This document shows, one piece after another, positions 18,803 through 28,037 of a DNA stretch of 64,000 bases. Position 1 is the stretch's first letter. Each line of letters opens with the position of its first letter. The stretch is from Flavobacterium rivuli WB 3.3-2 = DSM 21788. GTDB lineage: Bacteria; Bacteroidota; Bacteroidia; Flavobacteriales; Flavobacteriaceae. The notes below the pieces were generated by a model that saw only the letters and a list, made by a program, of their open reading frames with translations, did no database searches and was not told the DNA's origin. Location: positions 248,001 through 312,000 of the forward strand of contig NZ_KB899970.1 in assembly GCF_000378485.1 (NCBI RefSeq), in the 5' to 3' direction. The position numbers and the translations under genes were made by a program.

Positions 18803-19375
18803 ATGAATAAAATAATACAAAAGGGTGCATTCGTATTTCGTTATCGCTATTTTAACAAGGTGGTAAAATATCAACGAAATTTTTTTTTAAAATTTCAGGG
18901 TATGCAAATAGGTAAAAAAACGTATGTGCCGAAGTGCTCTATAACATGGCCACATCAGGTTTCTCTAGGTGATGATTGCAGGCTGGAACATGACATTTAT
19001 TTTCATTACGATGGTATTTGGAAAGAGGGTCCATCTATAATTATTGGTAACAATGTATTTGTGGGGTTTGGTTGCGAATTCAATATTACTAAAAAGATTA
19101 CTATAGGCGATGACTGTTTGATAGCATCAGGGTCTAAATTTGTAGATCATAACCATGGCACATCGCTAACTGAATTAATTAGGATACAAAAGTCTCCCGA
19201 AAAAGAAATTGTAATAGGCAATAACGTATGGATTGGTGCAAATGTTGTTGTTTTAAAGGGTGTTACAATTTTTGATGGAGCCATAATAGCTGCAGGAGCA
19301 GTATTAAATAAAAATGTACCGGCAAATGAAATTTGGGGAGGTATACCTGCCAAAAAAATAGGAGATAGAAAGTAA
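18803..19375 (+). CDS. left-handed beta-helix acetyltransferase
   Basis: A 190-residue protein with hexapeptide repeats (IIIGNNVFVGFGC, ITIGDDCLIASGS, IVIGNNVWIGANVVV) that fold as a left-handed beta-helix. The likely catalytic histidine is in FVDHNHG near residue 115, as in maltose/galactoside O-acetyltransferases. It ends with the usual GGIPAKKIG. It is expected to O-acetylate a sugar of the glycan using acetyl-CoA in the cytosol. It sits 1 base before the next glycosyltransferase. Confidence 0.85.
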   Translation: MNKIIQKGAFVFRYRYFNKVVKYQRNFFLKFQGMQIGKKTYVPKCSITWPHQVSLGDDCRLEHDIYFHYDGIWKEGPSIIIGNNVFVGFGCEFNITKKITIGDDCLIASGSKFVDHNHGTSLTELIRIQKSPEKEIVIGNNVWIGANVVVLKGVTIFDGAIIAAGAVLNKNVPANEIWGGIPAKKIGDRK

Positions 19376-19376
19376 T

Positions 19377-20489
19377 ATGAAAATAATTTTCCTTTGTGGT
19401 TCATTACAGCCTGGCCAGGATGGTGTGGGAGATTATACTATGTTATTAGCGGCAGAACTCGTTAAGCAGGGTCATATAGCCAAAATTATTGCTATTAATG
19501 ACAGGCGCATTACTAATGATGAAAGCGAGGATAATAAAAACACAATGTTTTACAGGTTATCATCTTCTACCCCCTGGAAAAGCAGAGTATTAAAAATTAA
19601 AGAAATTGTAGCAGAATTTAATCCTGACTGGTTTAGCCTCCAGTTTGTGCCTTATGCTTATAATAACAAGGGTTTGCCTTTTAATCTTCCCTATTTACTA
19701 AAACCCGTGTTTAAAGGCTATAAGGTTCATATAATGCATCATGAACTTTGGGTTGAGGACAAAAATAATAAAGGCCTTCTGTTGGCTTTTCTACAGAGAA
19801 AAATTATTGGCCTTATGCACAAAATATTAAAGCCAAAAATATCGCATACACATGTACCGGTTTATGCACACAGATTGCAGGAGTTAGGTGTAAAAGCTAT
19901 GCCACTACCTGTTTTATCTAATATTCCGGTTATAGATGTATCTGTTGCGAATGAAGATGGTTTTTTTAATGTTGGCTTTTTTAGCCAGGTAACATATCGT
20001 GAGGAAATTATTGAATTTTTAAAAGAACTCTCGTTAACTTGCAATAAAAGCAATTTAAAATTAAATATTAGAATTATTGGGGGAAATAGTAACAGGGCAA
20101 AGATATTTATAGACCAGATTACTAATGTTAAAGATATAAATTGTACTATAAGGCACACAGGTTTTTTAGATGTTAAAGGTGTATCTGCAGAGTTGTTAAA
20201 CTGTAATTTAGGTATTACGCCTGTGCCAGGGCACTTGTTAGGGAAAAGTGGAAGTGTAGCAGCATTTCTTAACCATGGCGTTCCCGTTGCGGCACCATTT
20301 ATAAAAGACGGTTATCAAGATGAGGGTATAGGCTTTTTTGATGAAAAATTAATCAGTAGCGTTGTTGTAAAACCACAAATAGAAAATATAGAGGAGGCAA
20401 AGAAAAATGCCTTTTGTGCACATACCGTTATCGACATTCCTGTGATTGCCCAAAAATTTATTAATGATTTATTAAGATATAATAAGTAA
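19377..20489 (+). CDS. putative GT-B glycosyltransferase (divergent)
   Basis: A 370-residue protein with an N-terminal glycogen-synthase-like opening (CGSLQPGQDGVGDYTMLLAAEL) that resembles GT4 acceptor domains. The C-terminal half has NVGFFSQVTYREE and GITPVPGHLLGKSGSVAAFL, but the usual E-x7-E motif is not recognisable. It may be a divergent GT4 enzyme or a GT-B-fold protein with another role. Start and stop are clean, and the TAA of the preceding gene is followed by one base and the ATG. Confidence 0.65.
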   Translation: MKIIFLCGSLQPGQDGVGDYTMLLAAELVKQGHIAKIIAINDRRITNDESEDNKNTMFYRLSSSTPWKSRVLKIKEIVAEFNPDWFSLQFVPYAYNNKGLPFNLPYLLKPVFKGYKVHIMHHELWVEDKNNKGLLLAFLQRKIIGLMHKILKPKISHTHVPVYAHRLQELGVKAMPLPVLSNIPVIDVSVANEDGFFNVGFFSQVTYREEIIEFLKELSLTCNKSNLKLNIRIIGGNSNRAKIFIDQITNVKDINCTIRHTGFLDVKGVSAELLNCNLGITPVPGHLLGKSGSVAAFLNHGVPVAAPFIKDGYQDEGIGFFDEKLISSVVVKPQIENIEEAKKNAFCAHTVIDIPVIAQKFINDLLRYNK

Positions 20490-20540
20490 GTTATCCTGCT
20501 GTAACATTTTTGGTATTTCAGGCATTTATGTAAATTTATA

Positions 20541-20557
20541 ATTAGCCATGTGCTAAT
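20541..20557 (+). terminator. small hairpin in the 20490-20687 gap, weak terminator candidate
   Basis: attagc-catgt-gctaat is a perfect six-pair stem followed by an AT-rich run. It overlaps a possible -7 element TATATTTA (20560-20567). The 198-base gap may mark a transcript boundary before the gene at 20688. Confidence 0.22.
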
Positions 20558-20687
20558 ATTATATTTATACACGCCTCTTCAAAATGATTTTCGATTCATA
20601 ATGGTAGAGTAAGTAAGGTTTTTCCCGGATAATTAAATGGTAGTGTGGGAATTGATTGTTTTACAAAAATTTAATTTTTAATATATA

Positions 20688-21713
20688 ATGAAAATTCTTT
20701 TTTTATCATACAGATTCTATCCTGAAATAGGGGGTATAGAAGTTAACTCAGAGATTTTAGCAGATTATTTTTCCAGATTTGGGGCAGAGGTTCATATGGT
20801 AACAACATCTTCTATTAAAGATGATGACAAAAGAATATTTAATTATAAAATAATACGAAATCCTGGCAGGACAGCTCTTATCAAACAATATCTGTGGGCA
20901 GATGTTATTTTTGAAAATAACCCATCTTTAACTTTATCATGGTTTAATTTATTTTTTAATAAACCTATTGTTATAGCTATAAATACATGGATTAGCCGCA
21001 TGGATGGCAATATGACATTACCAGATAAATTAAAACTTTTATGGGTAAAAAAAGCCAGTGCTGTTATTGCAGTGAGTAATGCAATTAAAGAAAAGAGTTT
21101 TGATAAATCGATAGTTATCGGAAATCCTTACAGGGATGATTTATTTGTTGACTACAAAACAGACAGCAGTAAAGACTTTGCTTTCTTAGGCAGGTTAGTC
21201 TCTGATAAAGGTGCTGATATGGCAATAAATCTTTTGCATAAACTTAATACTGACGATAGCATTAACAAACGTAAATTTACGTTAACGATTATAGGTGATG
21301 GGCCGGAGATAGAAAACCTTCAAAATGCTGTTAATAACTATAACCTGAATAATTATGTTACCTTTGCCGGTATGCTTAAAGGTAAAGAATTAGTAGATTG
21401 CCTTAATAATCATAAATACATGTTAGCTCCATCACGATGGAGAGAGCCTTTTGGTAACATAGCTTTAGAAGGTATTGCCTGCGGATGCCTCCCTATTGTT
21501 TCTGATGGTGGTGGTTTACCGGATGCTGTTGGAAATGCCGGAGTTGTATTTGAAAGGAATAGCGATGAGTCATTGTTTAATAAAACAAAAGAATTATTAT
21601 CAAATCCCGACCTTGAAAAGCAACTTAGGTTAAATTTTCAAAGCCACCTTAAAAACCATATACCCGAATTTGTAGCAGAAAAATATTTCGAAGTATTAAA
21701 AAAAGTAATTTAA
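20688..21713 (+). CDS. glycosyltransferase family 4
   Basis: A 341-residue GT-B enzyme. It opens with FLSYRFYPEIGGIEVNSEIL, typical of GT4 proteins. The C-terminal half has AFLGRLVSDKGADMA and the E-x7-E motif in REPFGNIALEGIACG near residues 252-260, then SDGGGLPDAV. It probably transfers one sugar in repeat-unit assembly. The next gene starts one base after its stop codon. Confidence 0.88.
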   Translation: MKILFLSYRFYPEIGGIEVNSEILADYFSRFGAEVHMVTTSSIKDDDKRIFNYKIIRNPGRTALIKQYLWADVIFENNPSLTLSWFNLFFNKPIVIAINTWISRMDGNMTLPDKLKLLWVKKASAVIAVSNAIKEKSFDKSIVIGNPYRDDLFVDYKTDSSKDFAFLGRLVSDKGADMAINLLHKLNTDDSINKRKFTLTIIGDGPEIENLQNAVNNYNLNNYVTFAGMLKGKELVDCLNNHKYMLAPSRWREPFGNIALEGIACGCLPIVSDGGGLPDAVGNAGVVFERNSDESLFNKTKELLSNPDLEKQLRLNFQSHLKNHIPEFVAEKYFEVLKKVI

Positions 21714-21714
21714 G

Positions 21715-22980
21715 ATGGATCATAATGACAAAATAATACTTTCTCACCCATTAGGTAATCAAAATGTTAGGGCTGCATTGAAAGGATTTAATGATACAGG
21801 GCAGCTTGCTGCATTTAATACCTCCATTGCCTGCTTTCCTGATACACTTTTAGATTCTTTAAGCAATTTAAAGCCACTTAAAGAAATTAAAAAAAGAAAG
21901 TTTGATGCGGCTCTAAGTTCTATTACACATGTTAGTCCTGTAAAAGAAGTAGGAAGATTATTATCGTTAAAGGCAGGTTTTAAAAGCCTTACTAAACATG
22001 AAGCAGGAGTTTTTAGCATTGATAAAGTTTCTCATGATGTAGATAATTTTACGGCAAAAATGCTGTTAAAAAATAAAATAGGGGCAAATGCTGTTTATGC
22101 CTATGAAGATGCTGCGTTAGAAACCTTTAAAATGGCTGGATCTATAGGTATCCCCGCTTTATATGATTTGCCAATCGGATATTGGCGTGCAGCGAGGCGT
22201 CTTATGCAATCAGAGGTAGAAACACGTCCGGAATGGGCATCAACTATGTTGGGGTTTAAAGATTCCCAAGAGAAATTGCAGCGTAAGGACGACGAAATAT
22301 TTCATGCTAAGCATATTTTTGTTGCAAGTTCGTTCACGGCTAAAACATTGTTAGATTATCCTGGCGTATTGCCCAAAATTTCGGTAATACCTTATGGTTT
22401 TCCACCCGTTTATAAGATTAAAACATATAATGATACAAACAAACCTTTAAAAGTTTTGTTTGTGGGGGGGTTATCCCAACGAAAAGGCATTGCAAATTTG
22501 TTTGAGGCCGTTAACCATTTTGGGGTTAAAAATATAGAGCTTACAGTAGTGGGCAGAAGAGCTGTAACAGATTGCAGTGCCCTGGAGGCAGAACTTGCAA
22601 AATGTAATTATATACCAAGCCTTCCCCACAACGAAATTTTGGCACTGATGCAAACTCAGGATGTTTTTGTGTTTCCGTCTCTTTTTGAAGGGTTTGGTTT
22701 AGTTATCACAGAAGCAATGTCTCAGGGATTGCCTGTTATAACAACAGATAGGACTGTGGGGCCGGATATTATAACACACTCAGAGAATGGGTGGATTATT
22801 AATGCAGGATCTACAAATTCGCTAATAGAGTGTTTAGAAAACATTTTAAGTGATAGATCTCTTTTAAAAAAATGCGGTGTAGAGGCTACAAATACCGCTT
22901 CTTTAAGATCATGGGATAATTATGGTTTAGAGTTAGCTCAGGGTGTTCACGCCGTTCTTAATAACAATTTTAATCGTTAA
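21715..22980 (+). CDS. glycosyltransferase family 4
   Basis: A 421-residue protein. The N-terminal domain (HPLGNQNVRAALKGFNDTG) belongs to a GT4 subgroup that lacks the usual glycine-rich opening. The C-terminal domain is classical: FVGGLSQRKGIANLFEA, then FPSLFEGFGLVITEAMSQG with E-x7-E near residue 325, and TVGPDII. Donor and acceptor are unknown. It forms a tight unit with the genes before and after (1- and 3-base spacing). Confidence 0.87.
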   Translation: MDHNDKIILSHPLGNQNVRAALKGFNDTGQLAAFNTSIACFPDTLLDSLSNLKPLKEIKKRKFDAALSSITHVSPVKEVGRLLSLKAGFKSLTKHEAGVFSIDKVSHDVDNFTAKMLLKNKIGANAVYAYEDAALETFKMAGSIGIPALYDLPIGYWRAARRLMQSEVETRPEWASTMLGFKDSQEKLQRKDDEIFHAKHIFVASSFTAKTLLDYPGVLPKISVIPYGFPPVYKIKTYNDTNKPLKVLFVGGLSQRKGIANLFEAVNHFGVKNIELTVVGRRAVTDCSALEAELAKCNYIPSLPHNEILALMQTQDVFVFPSLFEGFGLVITEAMSQGLPVITTDRTVGPDIITHSENGWIINAGSTNSLIECLENILSDRSLLKKCGVEATNTASLRSWDNYGLELAQGVHAVLNNNFNR

Positions 22981-22983
22981 AAG

Positions 22984-24312
22984 TTGATTAGTGCAAATAA
23001 ACATACAATAACGCATAAGAGATCTTTGGCAAATAGTAGTAAGATTAAATTAATAAAAGATATAGCATTAATAAAAAAAGCTATATGGGCATATTTTTTA
23101 TTACTAATATTTGAAGGGGCTCTTAGAAAATGGATCTTACCGGGCTTGTCCGGCCCATTGCTTATTGTACGTGACCCTGTTGCGTTGTTTATTATTGTTA
23201 AAGCTTTTCAAACCGCGTTATGGAAACCTAATTTTTATACAATGGTTATTTGGAGCATAACCCTGCTGGGTTTTACTACAGCGTTAATGTTTGGGCATGG
23301 CAGTATTTATGTTGCTTTGTATGGAATGCGCATTACACTTTTACACTTTCCGTTAATATTTATAATAGGCAAATTTTTTAGTAGGGATGATGTTGTTAAC
23401 GTAGGAAATGCTCTGCTTAAAATTAACATATTCATGACAGTGCTGGTGGCTGTCCAGTTTTATAGCCCTCAAAGTGCATGGGTAAATCGCGGCATAGGCG
23501 GAGACGAGGCTGGTAGTGGCTTCTCTGGTGCATTAGATTTCTACAGGGTACCCGGTGTGTTTTCATTTACAAACGGCCTGTCACTTTTCTATGGTATTGC
23601 GGCAGCATATATCTGTTATTTTTGGGTGGAAGAAAACTCTAAAGTATCAAAGAAACTGTTGATAGCTTCTACAATAGCTCTTTTAGCAGCGATACCCTTA
23701 AGTATAAGCAGGTCTGTTCTTTTTGGAGTTGTTTTGTCCTTAATATTCATGTTAATAGTTTCGGGTAAAAATACCAAGCTTATTAAAAATCTGATTACAG
23801 GTGTAATAGGTGCTGTTGTATTCTTTTTTGTGCTCAGTATGTTTTCCTTTTTTCAAACAGCTACAGCTGCTTTTGAAAATCGCTTTACAGTTGCTAATGA
23901 TGCCGAAGGAGGATTAGAAGGAGTATTGATTGACCGTTTTTTAGGTGGATTATATGGTGCTGTTATGGATGAAAATTCCTCTTTTATAGGTATGGGAATT
24001 GGCTTAGGCACAAACGCAGGAGCAAAGATATTGGGCAGAACCGGATTTTTGATATCTGAAGGAGAGTGGGGAAGATTAATTGGCGAAATGGGATTTTTTA
24101 TGGGAATGATAATAATATTGATACGCATTTCTATAACAGCAAACTTAGTTATAAAAGGTTGGAAATCTATAAATCACAAAAATATATTGCCCTGGATGCT
24201 GTTAAGTAATGGTATACTTTTAATAGTTCAAGGTCAATGGGCACAACCTACCGCATTAGGATTTAGTATATTAATTGCAGGTCTTATAACTGCATCGTTG
24301 ACTAAAAAATGA
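22984..24312 (+). CDS. O-antigen ligase/polymerase-like membrane protein, second Wzy candidate
   Basis: A 442-residue membrane protein with about 10-12 hydrophobic helices, starting at a TTG 3 bases after the previous stop. Two regions resemble the Wzy_C/WaaL group: the segment FEGALRKWILPGLSGPLL and a long central loop followed by AIPLSISRSVLFGVV. Such proteins either polymerise repeat units or ligate glycans to lipid A-core or proteins. Because a Wzy-like protein already exists at 12497, this may serve a second glycan or be the ligase; the sequence does not decide. Confidence 0.7.
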   Translation: MISANKHTITHKRSLANSSKIKLIKDIALIKKAIWAYFLLLIFEGALRKWILPGLSGPLLIVRDPVALFIIVKAFQTALWKPNFYTMVIWSITLLGFTTALMFGHGSIYVALYGMRITLLHFPLIFIIGKFFSRDDVVNVGNALLKINIFMTVLVAVQFYSPQSAWVNRGIGGDEAGSGFSGALDFYRVPGVFSFTNGLSLFYGIAAAYICYFWVEENSKVSKKLLIASTIALLAAIPLSISRSVLFGVVLSLIFMLIVSGKNTKLIKNLITGVIGAVVFFFVLSMFSFFQTATAAFENRFTVANDAEGGLEGVLIDRFLGGLYGAVMDENSSFIGMGIGLGTNAGAKILGRTGFLISEGEWGRLIGEMGFFMGMIIILIRISITANLVIKGWKSINHKNILPWMLLSNGILLIVQGQWAQPTALGFSILIAGLITASLTKK

Positions 24313-24420
24313 AAACATTTACTTTCATTACATAAATTCTTAATTACTATACATATCATAACATTACCTCTGGCGGAGTACGAGCCAATATAAAGTAACC
24401 GCCTTTAAAATATTAATTGC

Positions 24421-25560
24421 ATGCAAAACACAAAAAAAATAGTATTAATAGGTAACTACAAGCCAGACGGGCAGGAAAGCATGGAACGTTTTACGCAAAT
24501 GCTTAAATCTGGTTTTGAAAAAGAAAATATACCTGTTGATATTTGGTATCCAACAGTTTTTTTTGGTAAGCTATCAAAATCTACTTTATCTGGTTTTGGT
24601 AAATGGCTTGGATATCTGGATAAATGGTTGCTGTTTTCAATATTGCTCAGATTAAAAAGGAGTAGCAGTAAAAATGTGATGTACCATATTTGCGACCATT
24701 CTAACGCTGCCTATATACCACATCTTCCTAAAAGGCGTACAAGCATTACCTGTCATGACGTTCTTGCTATAAGGGGGGCACTTGGCTTTAAAGATGCTTA
24801 TTGCCCTGCATCGTCTACAGGTGTAATATTACAAAAATGGATATTAAAAAATTTGCTTAGTGCAGATAAAATAGTAGCAGTATCTCAATTTACACTTAAT
24901 CAGCTAATAGCACTTAATAAAGGAGTATCAAAACCAGGATGGACAGTTGTTCATAATGGTTTTAATGCAGGTTTTAAAAAGCTGGAAAGTAGTGAGTGGC
25001 AGAGTATACTGAAAAATAACGGACAGGAAAGTTTAATAAATAATCCGTATATAATTCATGTAGGGAGTAACCTGCAGCGTAAAAACCGAAAAATGCTGCT
25101 GAACATGGTAGCATCGCTTGGCGAGAAATGGAATGGACTTATATGCTTTACAGGGCAGCCCATGAATGCTGATTTACAGCAGCATGCCTTAGAGTTAGGT
25201 TTAAAAGATAGAATTGTAGAAATAAAAAAGCCGCCACATTTATATCTCGAAGCACTTATTAACGGGGCTCAGGCTTTTGTTTTTCCTTCTTTTTCAGAAG
25301 GATTTGGGTGGCCGGTAATCGAGGCTCAGGCATGTGGTACGCCCGTTATAGCAAGTAGTCTTGAACCAATGCCGGAGGTAGGTGGTAATGGAGCTTTGTA
25401 TGTAGATCCATATAATCCAAATGCTTATGCTGAAGCTTTATTAGCTGTTTCTAAAAAAGAGTTAACACAAGAGCTTTTGCAAAACGGGATAGAAAATGCA
25501 AAACGCTTTAATACAGATTTAATGAATAAAAAGTATCTTGATTTGATATTTTTAAAATAA
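24421..25560 (+). CDS. glycosyltransferase family 4 (mannosyltransferase-like)
   Basis: A 379-residue GT-B enzyme. Its acceptor domain contains YHICDHSNAAYIPHLP and SITCHDVLAIRGALGF. The donor domain has HVGSNLQRKNRKML and the E-x7-E motif in FSEGFGWPVIEAQACG near residue 293. The CHD segment resembles GT4 mannosyltransferases of the WbaZ/MtfB type, so a GDP-mannose donor (made by manC) is plausible but unproven. A 108-base AT-rich gap precedes it. Confidence 0.87.
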   Translation: MQNTKKIVLIGNYKPDGQESMERFTQMLKSGFEKENIPVDIWYPTVFFGKLSKSTLSGFGKWLGYLDKWLLFSILLRLKRSSSKNVMYHICDHSNAAYIPHLPKRRTSITCHDVLAIRGALGFKDAYCPASSTGVILQKWILKNLLSADKIVAVSQFTLNQLIALNKGVSKPGWTVVHNGFNAGFKKLESSEWQSILKNNGQESLINNPYIIHVGSNLQRKNRKMLLNMVASLGEKWNGLICFTGQPMNADLQQHALELGLKDRIVEIKKPPHLYLEALINGAQAFVFPSFSEGFGWPVIEAQACGTPVIASSLEPMPEVGGNGALYVDPYNPNAYAEALLAVSKKELTQELLQNGIENAKRFNTDLMNKKYLDLIFLK

Positions 25561-25566
25561 TAATTT

Positions 25567-26235
25567 ATGCGTAAAATAATACAGTTATTTATTTGTATTA
25601 GCCCTATGTTTTTAAAAAGGAGGCTGCTTAAGCTTTTTTATGGGTATAATGTACATCCTACAGCAACAATAGGGCTGTCGTGGATATATCCTAAAAAACT
25701 TACTATGGCTGCGGGTAGCCGCATCGGGCATTTTAATGTAGCCTTGCACCTTGACGAAATAGTTTTAAACGAAAAAGCATCTATAGGCCGTAGTAACTGG
25801 ATAACCGGTTTTGCTACGGGTACTGCCTCTAAGCATTTTGCACATCAACCGGATAGGCAGTCACTTTTATATATAGGAGAACAAAGTTCAATAACAAAAA
25901 ATCATCATTTAGACTGCACAAGCCCAATCACGATAGGCAAATATGTAACTATTGCAGGATATCAGTCGCAATTTATTACACACTCTATAAACGTTTATGA
26001 CAACCGGCAGGATAGTAAGCCTATTACCATAGGCGATTATTGTTTTGTAGGAACAAATGTGGTAATTTTGGGCGGTACAAATTTGCCGGGATACTCTGTT
26101 TTAGGGGCTAAATCATTACTGAACAAGTCGTATACAGACGAATGGAAACTGTATGGCGGTAACCCGGCAAAACCTTTAACAGATATATCTAAGGAGGCTA
26201 AATATTTTAGCAGGCCAACAGGTTTTGTTAATTAA
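25567..26235 (+). CDS. left-handed beta-helix acyltransferase
   Basis: A 222-residue protein with hexapeptide repeats (VHPTATIGLSWI, ITIGKYVTIAGYQSQ, ITIGDYCFVGTNVVILG) and a histidine-containing segment (ITHSINVYD) near residue 140 that occupies the acetyl-transfer site in relatives. The N-terminus is hydrophobic and basic, suggesting membrane association. It is expected to O-acetylate a sugar or nucleotide sugar. It lies 6 bases after a GT4 gene and belongs to its unit. Confidence 0.8.
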   Translation: MRKIIQLFICISPMFLKRRLLKLFYGYNVHPTATIGLSWIYPKKLTMAAGSRIGHFNVALHLDEIVLNEKASIGRSNWITGFATGTASKHFAHQPDRQSLLYIGEQSSITKNHHLDCTSPITIGKYVTIAGYQSQFITHSINVYDNRQDSKPITIGDYCFVGTNVVILGGTNLPGYSVLGAKSLLNKSYTDEWKLYGGNPAKPLTDISKEAKYFSRPTGFVN

Positions 26236-26277
26236 CAATAGTGCTGTAAATAATACTAACCGGTAATACAAGATAAC

Positions 26278-27435
26278 TTGAAAATTCTTCGAATAATAAC
26301 GTCAATGAATCCTGAAGGCGGTGGTCCATGCCAAGGTATACGCAACAGCATCCCTGCTTTGCAAAAACTGGGGGTTACTAACGAAGTTGTGAGTTTTGAT
26401 GATCCCGGTGCTGATTTTCTTAAGCACGATTCTTTTAAAATACACGCAATAGGCCAGCCTAAAGGCCCGTGGCTGCACCAGCCGGAATTGATACCATGGC
26501 TTTTAGAAAATTTGCCGCATTATGATGCCGCTATAATACATGGTTTATGGCTTTACCATGGCTATGCTGTAAATAAGGCTATGAAAGCGCTTTCCGGAAA
26601 AAATATACGCCTGCCCAAAGTATATGTTATGCCGCATGGTATGCTCGATCCCTATTTTCAAAAAGCACCGGGCAGAAAATTAAAGGCTCTTAGAAATGTC
26701 CTGTACTGGAAATTTATAGAATCGAAGGTAATCAACAATGCCGATGGTGTTTTGTTTACTTGCCAGGAAGAATTACTGCTGGCAAGGCAAACATTTAGCC
26801 CATACAGGCCTAAAAAAGAGCTTAATGTGGGATATGGCATACAGGCTCCACCTGCATATACTACTGCAATGGATGATGCATTTAAGGCGGCTTGCCCGCA
26901 ATTATCCGGTTCATATATTTTGTTTTTAAGCCGTATACACGATAAAAAAGGTGTAGATATTTTAATTAATGCTTATATAGCCCTAAATAAAGACAACAAG
27001 TTGCCCACACTGGTTATAGCCGGGCCCGGTCTTGATACTCCTTATGGAAAAGAAATGGCAGAGCTTGCGCAGGGCAATACTATTATATTTGCAGGAATGC
27101 TAACCGGTAATGCTAAATGGGGTGCATTTTATGGCAGCGAAGCATTTATTTTGCCAAGCCACCAGGAAAATTTTGGCATTGCTGTAGTAGAGGCTATGGC
27201 TTGTGCCAAGGCTGTTATTATTAGCAACCAGGTAAATATATGGCGGGAAATTAAAGAAGGCAATGGTGGCATAGTGGAAGATGACACACAGCAGGGTGCT
27301 AATAAAATGCTTAAACAATGGCTAAATATGAGCAACGAGCAAAAAATAGAAATGGGGCTTAATGCCCAAAAGATTTACGAAACAAAATTTTCCAGCGAAA
27401 AGGCAGCGGTACAATTGCTAAACCGGATTAAATAA
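26278..27435 (+). CDS. glycosyltransferase family 4
   Basis: A 385-residue GT-B enzyme. The opening RIITSMNPEGGGPCQGIRN and HGLWLYHGYAV are typical of a GT4 subgroup often found in exopolysaccharide loci beside WcaF. The donor domain has FLSRIHDKKGVDIL and HQENFGIAVVEAMACAKA with E-x7-E near residue 298. The start is a TTG at 26278, with no in-frame ATG until M10. The downstream WcaF-like acetyltransferase is 24 bases away. Confidence 0.87.
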   Translation: MKILRIITSMNPEGGGPCQGIRNSIPALQKLGVTNEVVSFDDPGADFLKHDSFKIHAIGQPKGPWLHQPELIPWLLENLPHYDAAIIHGLWLYHGYAVNKAMKALSGKNIRLPKVYVMPHGMLDPYFQKAPGRKLKALRNVLYWKFIESKVINNADGVLFTCQEELLLARQTFSPYRPKKELNVGYGIQAPPAYTTAMDDAFKAACPQLSGSYILFLSRIHDKKGVDILINAYIALNKDNKLPTLVIAGPGLDTPYGKEMAELAQGNTIIFAGMLTGNAKWGAFYGSEAFILPSHQENFGIAVVEAMACAKAVIISNQVNIWREIKEGNGGIVEDDTQQGANKMLKQWLNMSNEQKIEMGLNAQKIYETKFSSEKAAVQLLNRIK

Positions 27436-27459
27436 TAATTTTCATTACAAAAAAATAGT

Positions 27460-28032
27460 ATGTTTGGTCACGATATAAATAATCCAGATGCTTATGTAAA
27501 GCCCGTTTTTTCTACAAAAGATAAGGTTAAGCGTTTAATATGGCAAATTACCTGGGCGGTTTTATGCAGGTATACCCCGGCGCCGCTGCATAAATGGAGA
27601 GTTTTTGTGCTAAGGATGTTTGGGGCAAAAATAGGTAAAAGTAATTTTATATACCCAAGTTGTACTATATGGGCTCCATGGCTGCTTGAAACCGAAGAAG
27701 TTGCTACTATAGGGCCGGGTGTAGAGGTTTATAACCCCGGAGGTGTATACTTAGGTCATCATTCTATATTATCTCAGGATGCTTATATTTGTGGCGCAAC
27801 TCACAATTATAACAGTATTGATTTTAATTATATTATGAAACCAATAGTTATAAAACCGTATGCCTGGATATGTGCAAAGGCCATTGTACTGCCCGGCGTA
27901 ACCTGTAATACAGGGAGTGTGCTTGCGGCAGCGGCTATAACATCAAAAGATTTAGATGAGTGGGGAGTTTATGCAGGAAACCCTTCAAAAAAAATAAGGG
28001 AAAGAATAAATTTTTTAAAAGACAGTAATTAG
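27460..28032 (+). CDS. wcaF: WcaF-like acetyltransferase
   Basis: A 190-residue hexapeptide-repeat protein resembling the putative colanic-acid acetyltransferase WcaF. It has RVFVLRMFGAKIGK, IYPSCTIWAPW, the histidine in CGATHNYNS near residue 112, PIVIKPYAWICAKAIVLPG and YAGNPSKKIRERI. It probably O-acetylates a fucose or other sugar of the repeat unit in the cytosol. It is followed 5 bases later by the GMC oxidoreductase. Confidence 0.86.
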   Translation: MFGHDINNPDAYVKPVFSTKDKVKRLIWQITWAVLCRYTPAPLHKWRVFVLRMFGAKIGKSNFIYPSCTIWAPWLLETEEVATIGPGVEVYNPGGVYLGHHSILSQDAYICGATHNYNSIDFNYIMKPIVIKPYAWICAKAIVLPGVTCNTGSVLAAAAITSKDLDEWGVYAGNPSKKIRERINFLKDSN

Positions 28033-28037
28033 ATTTT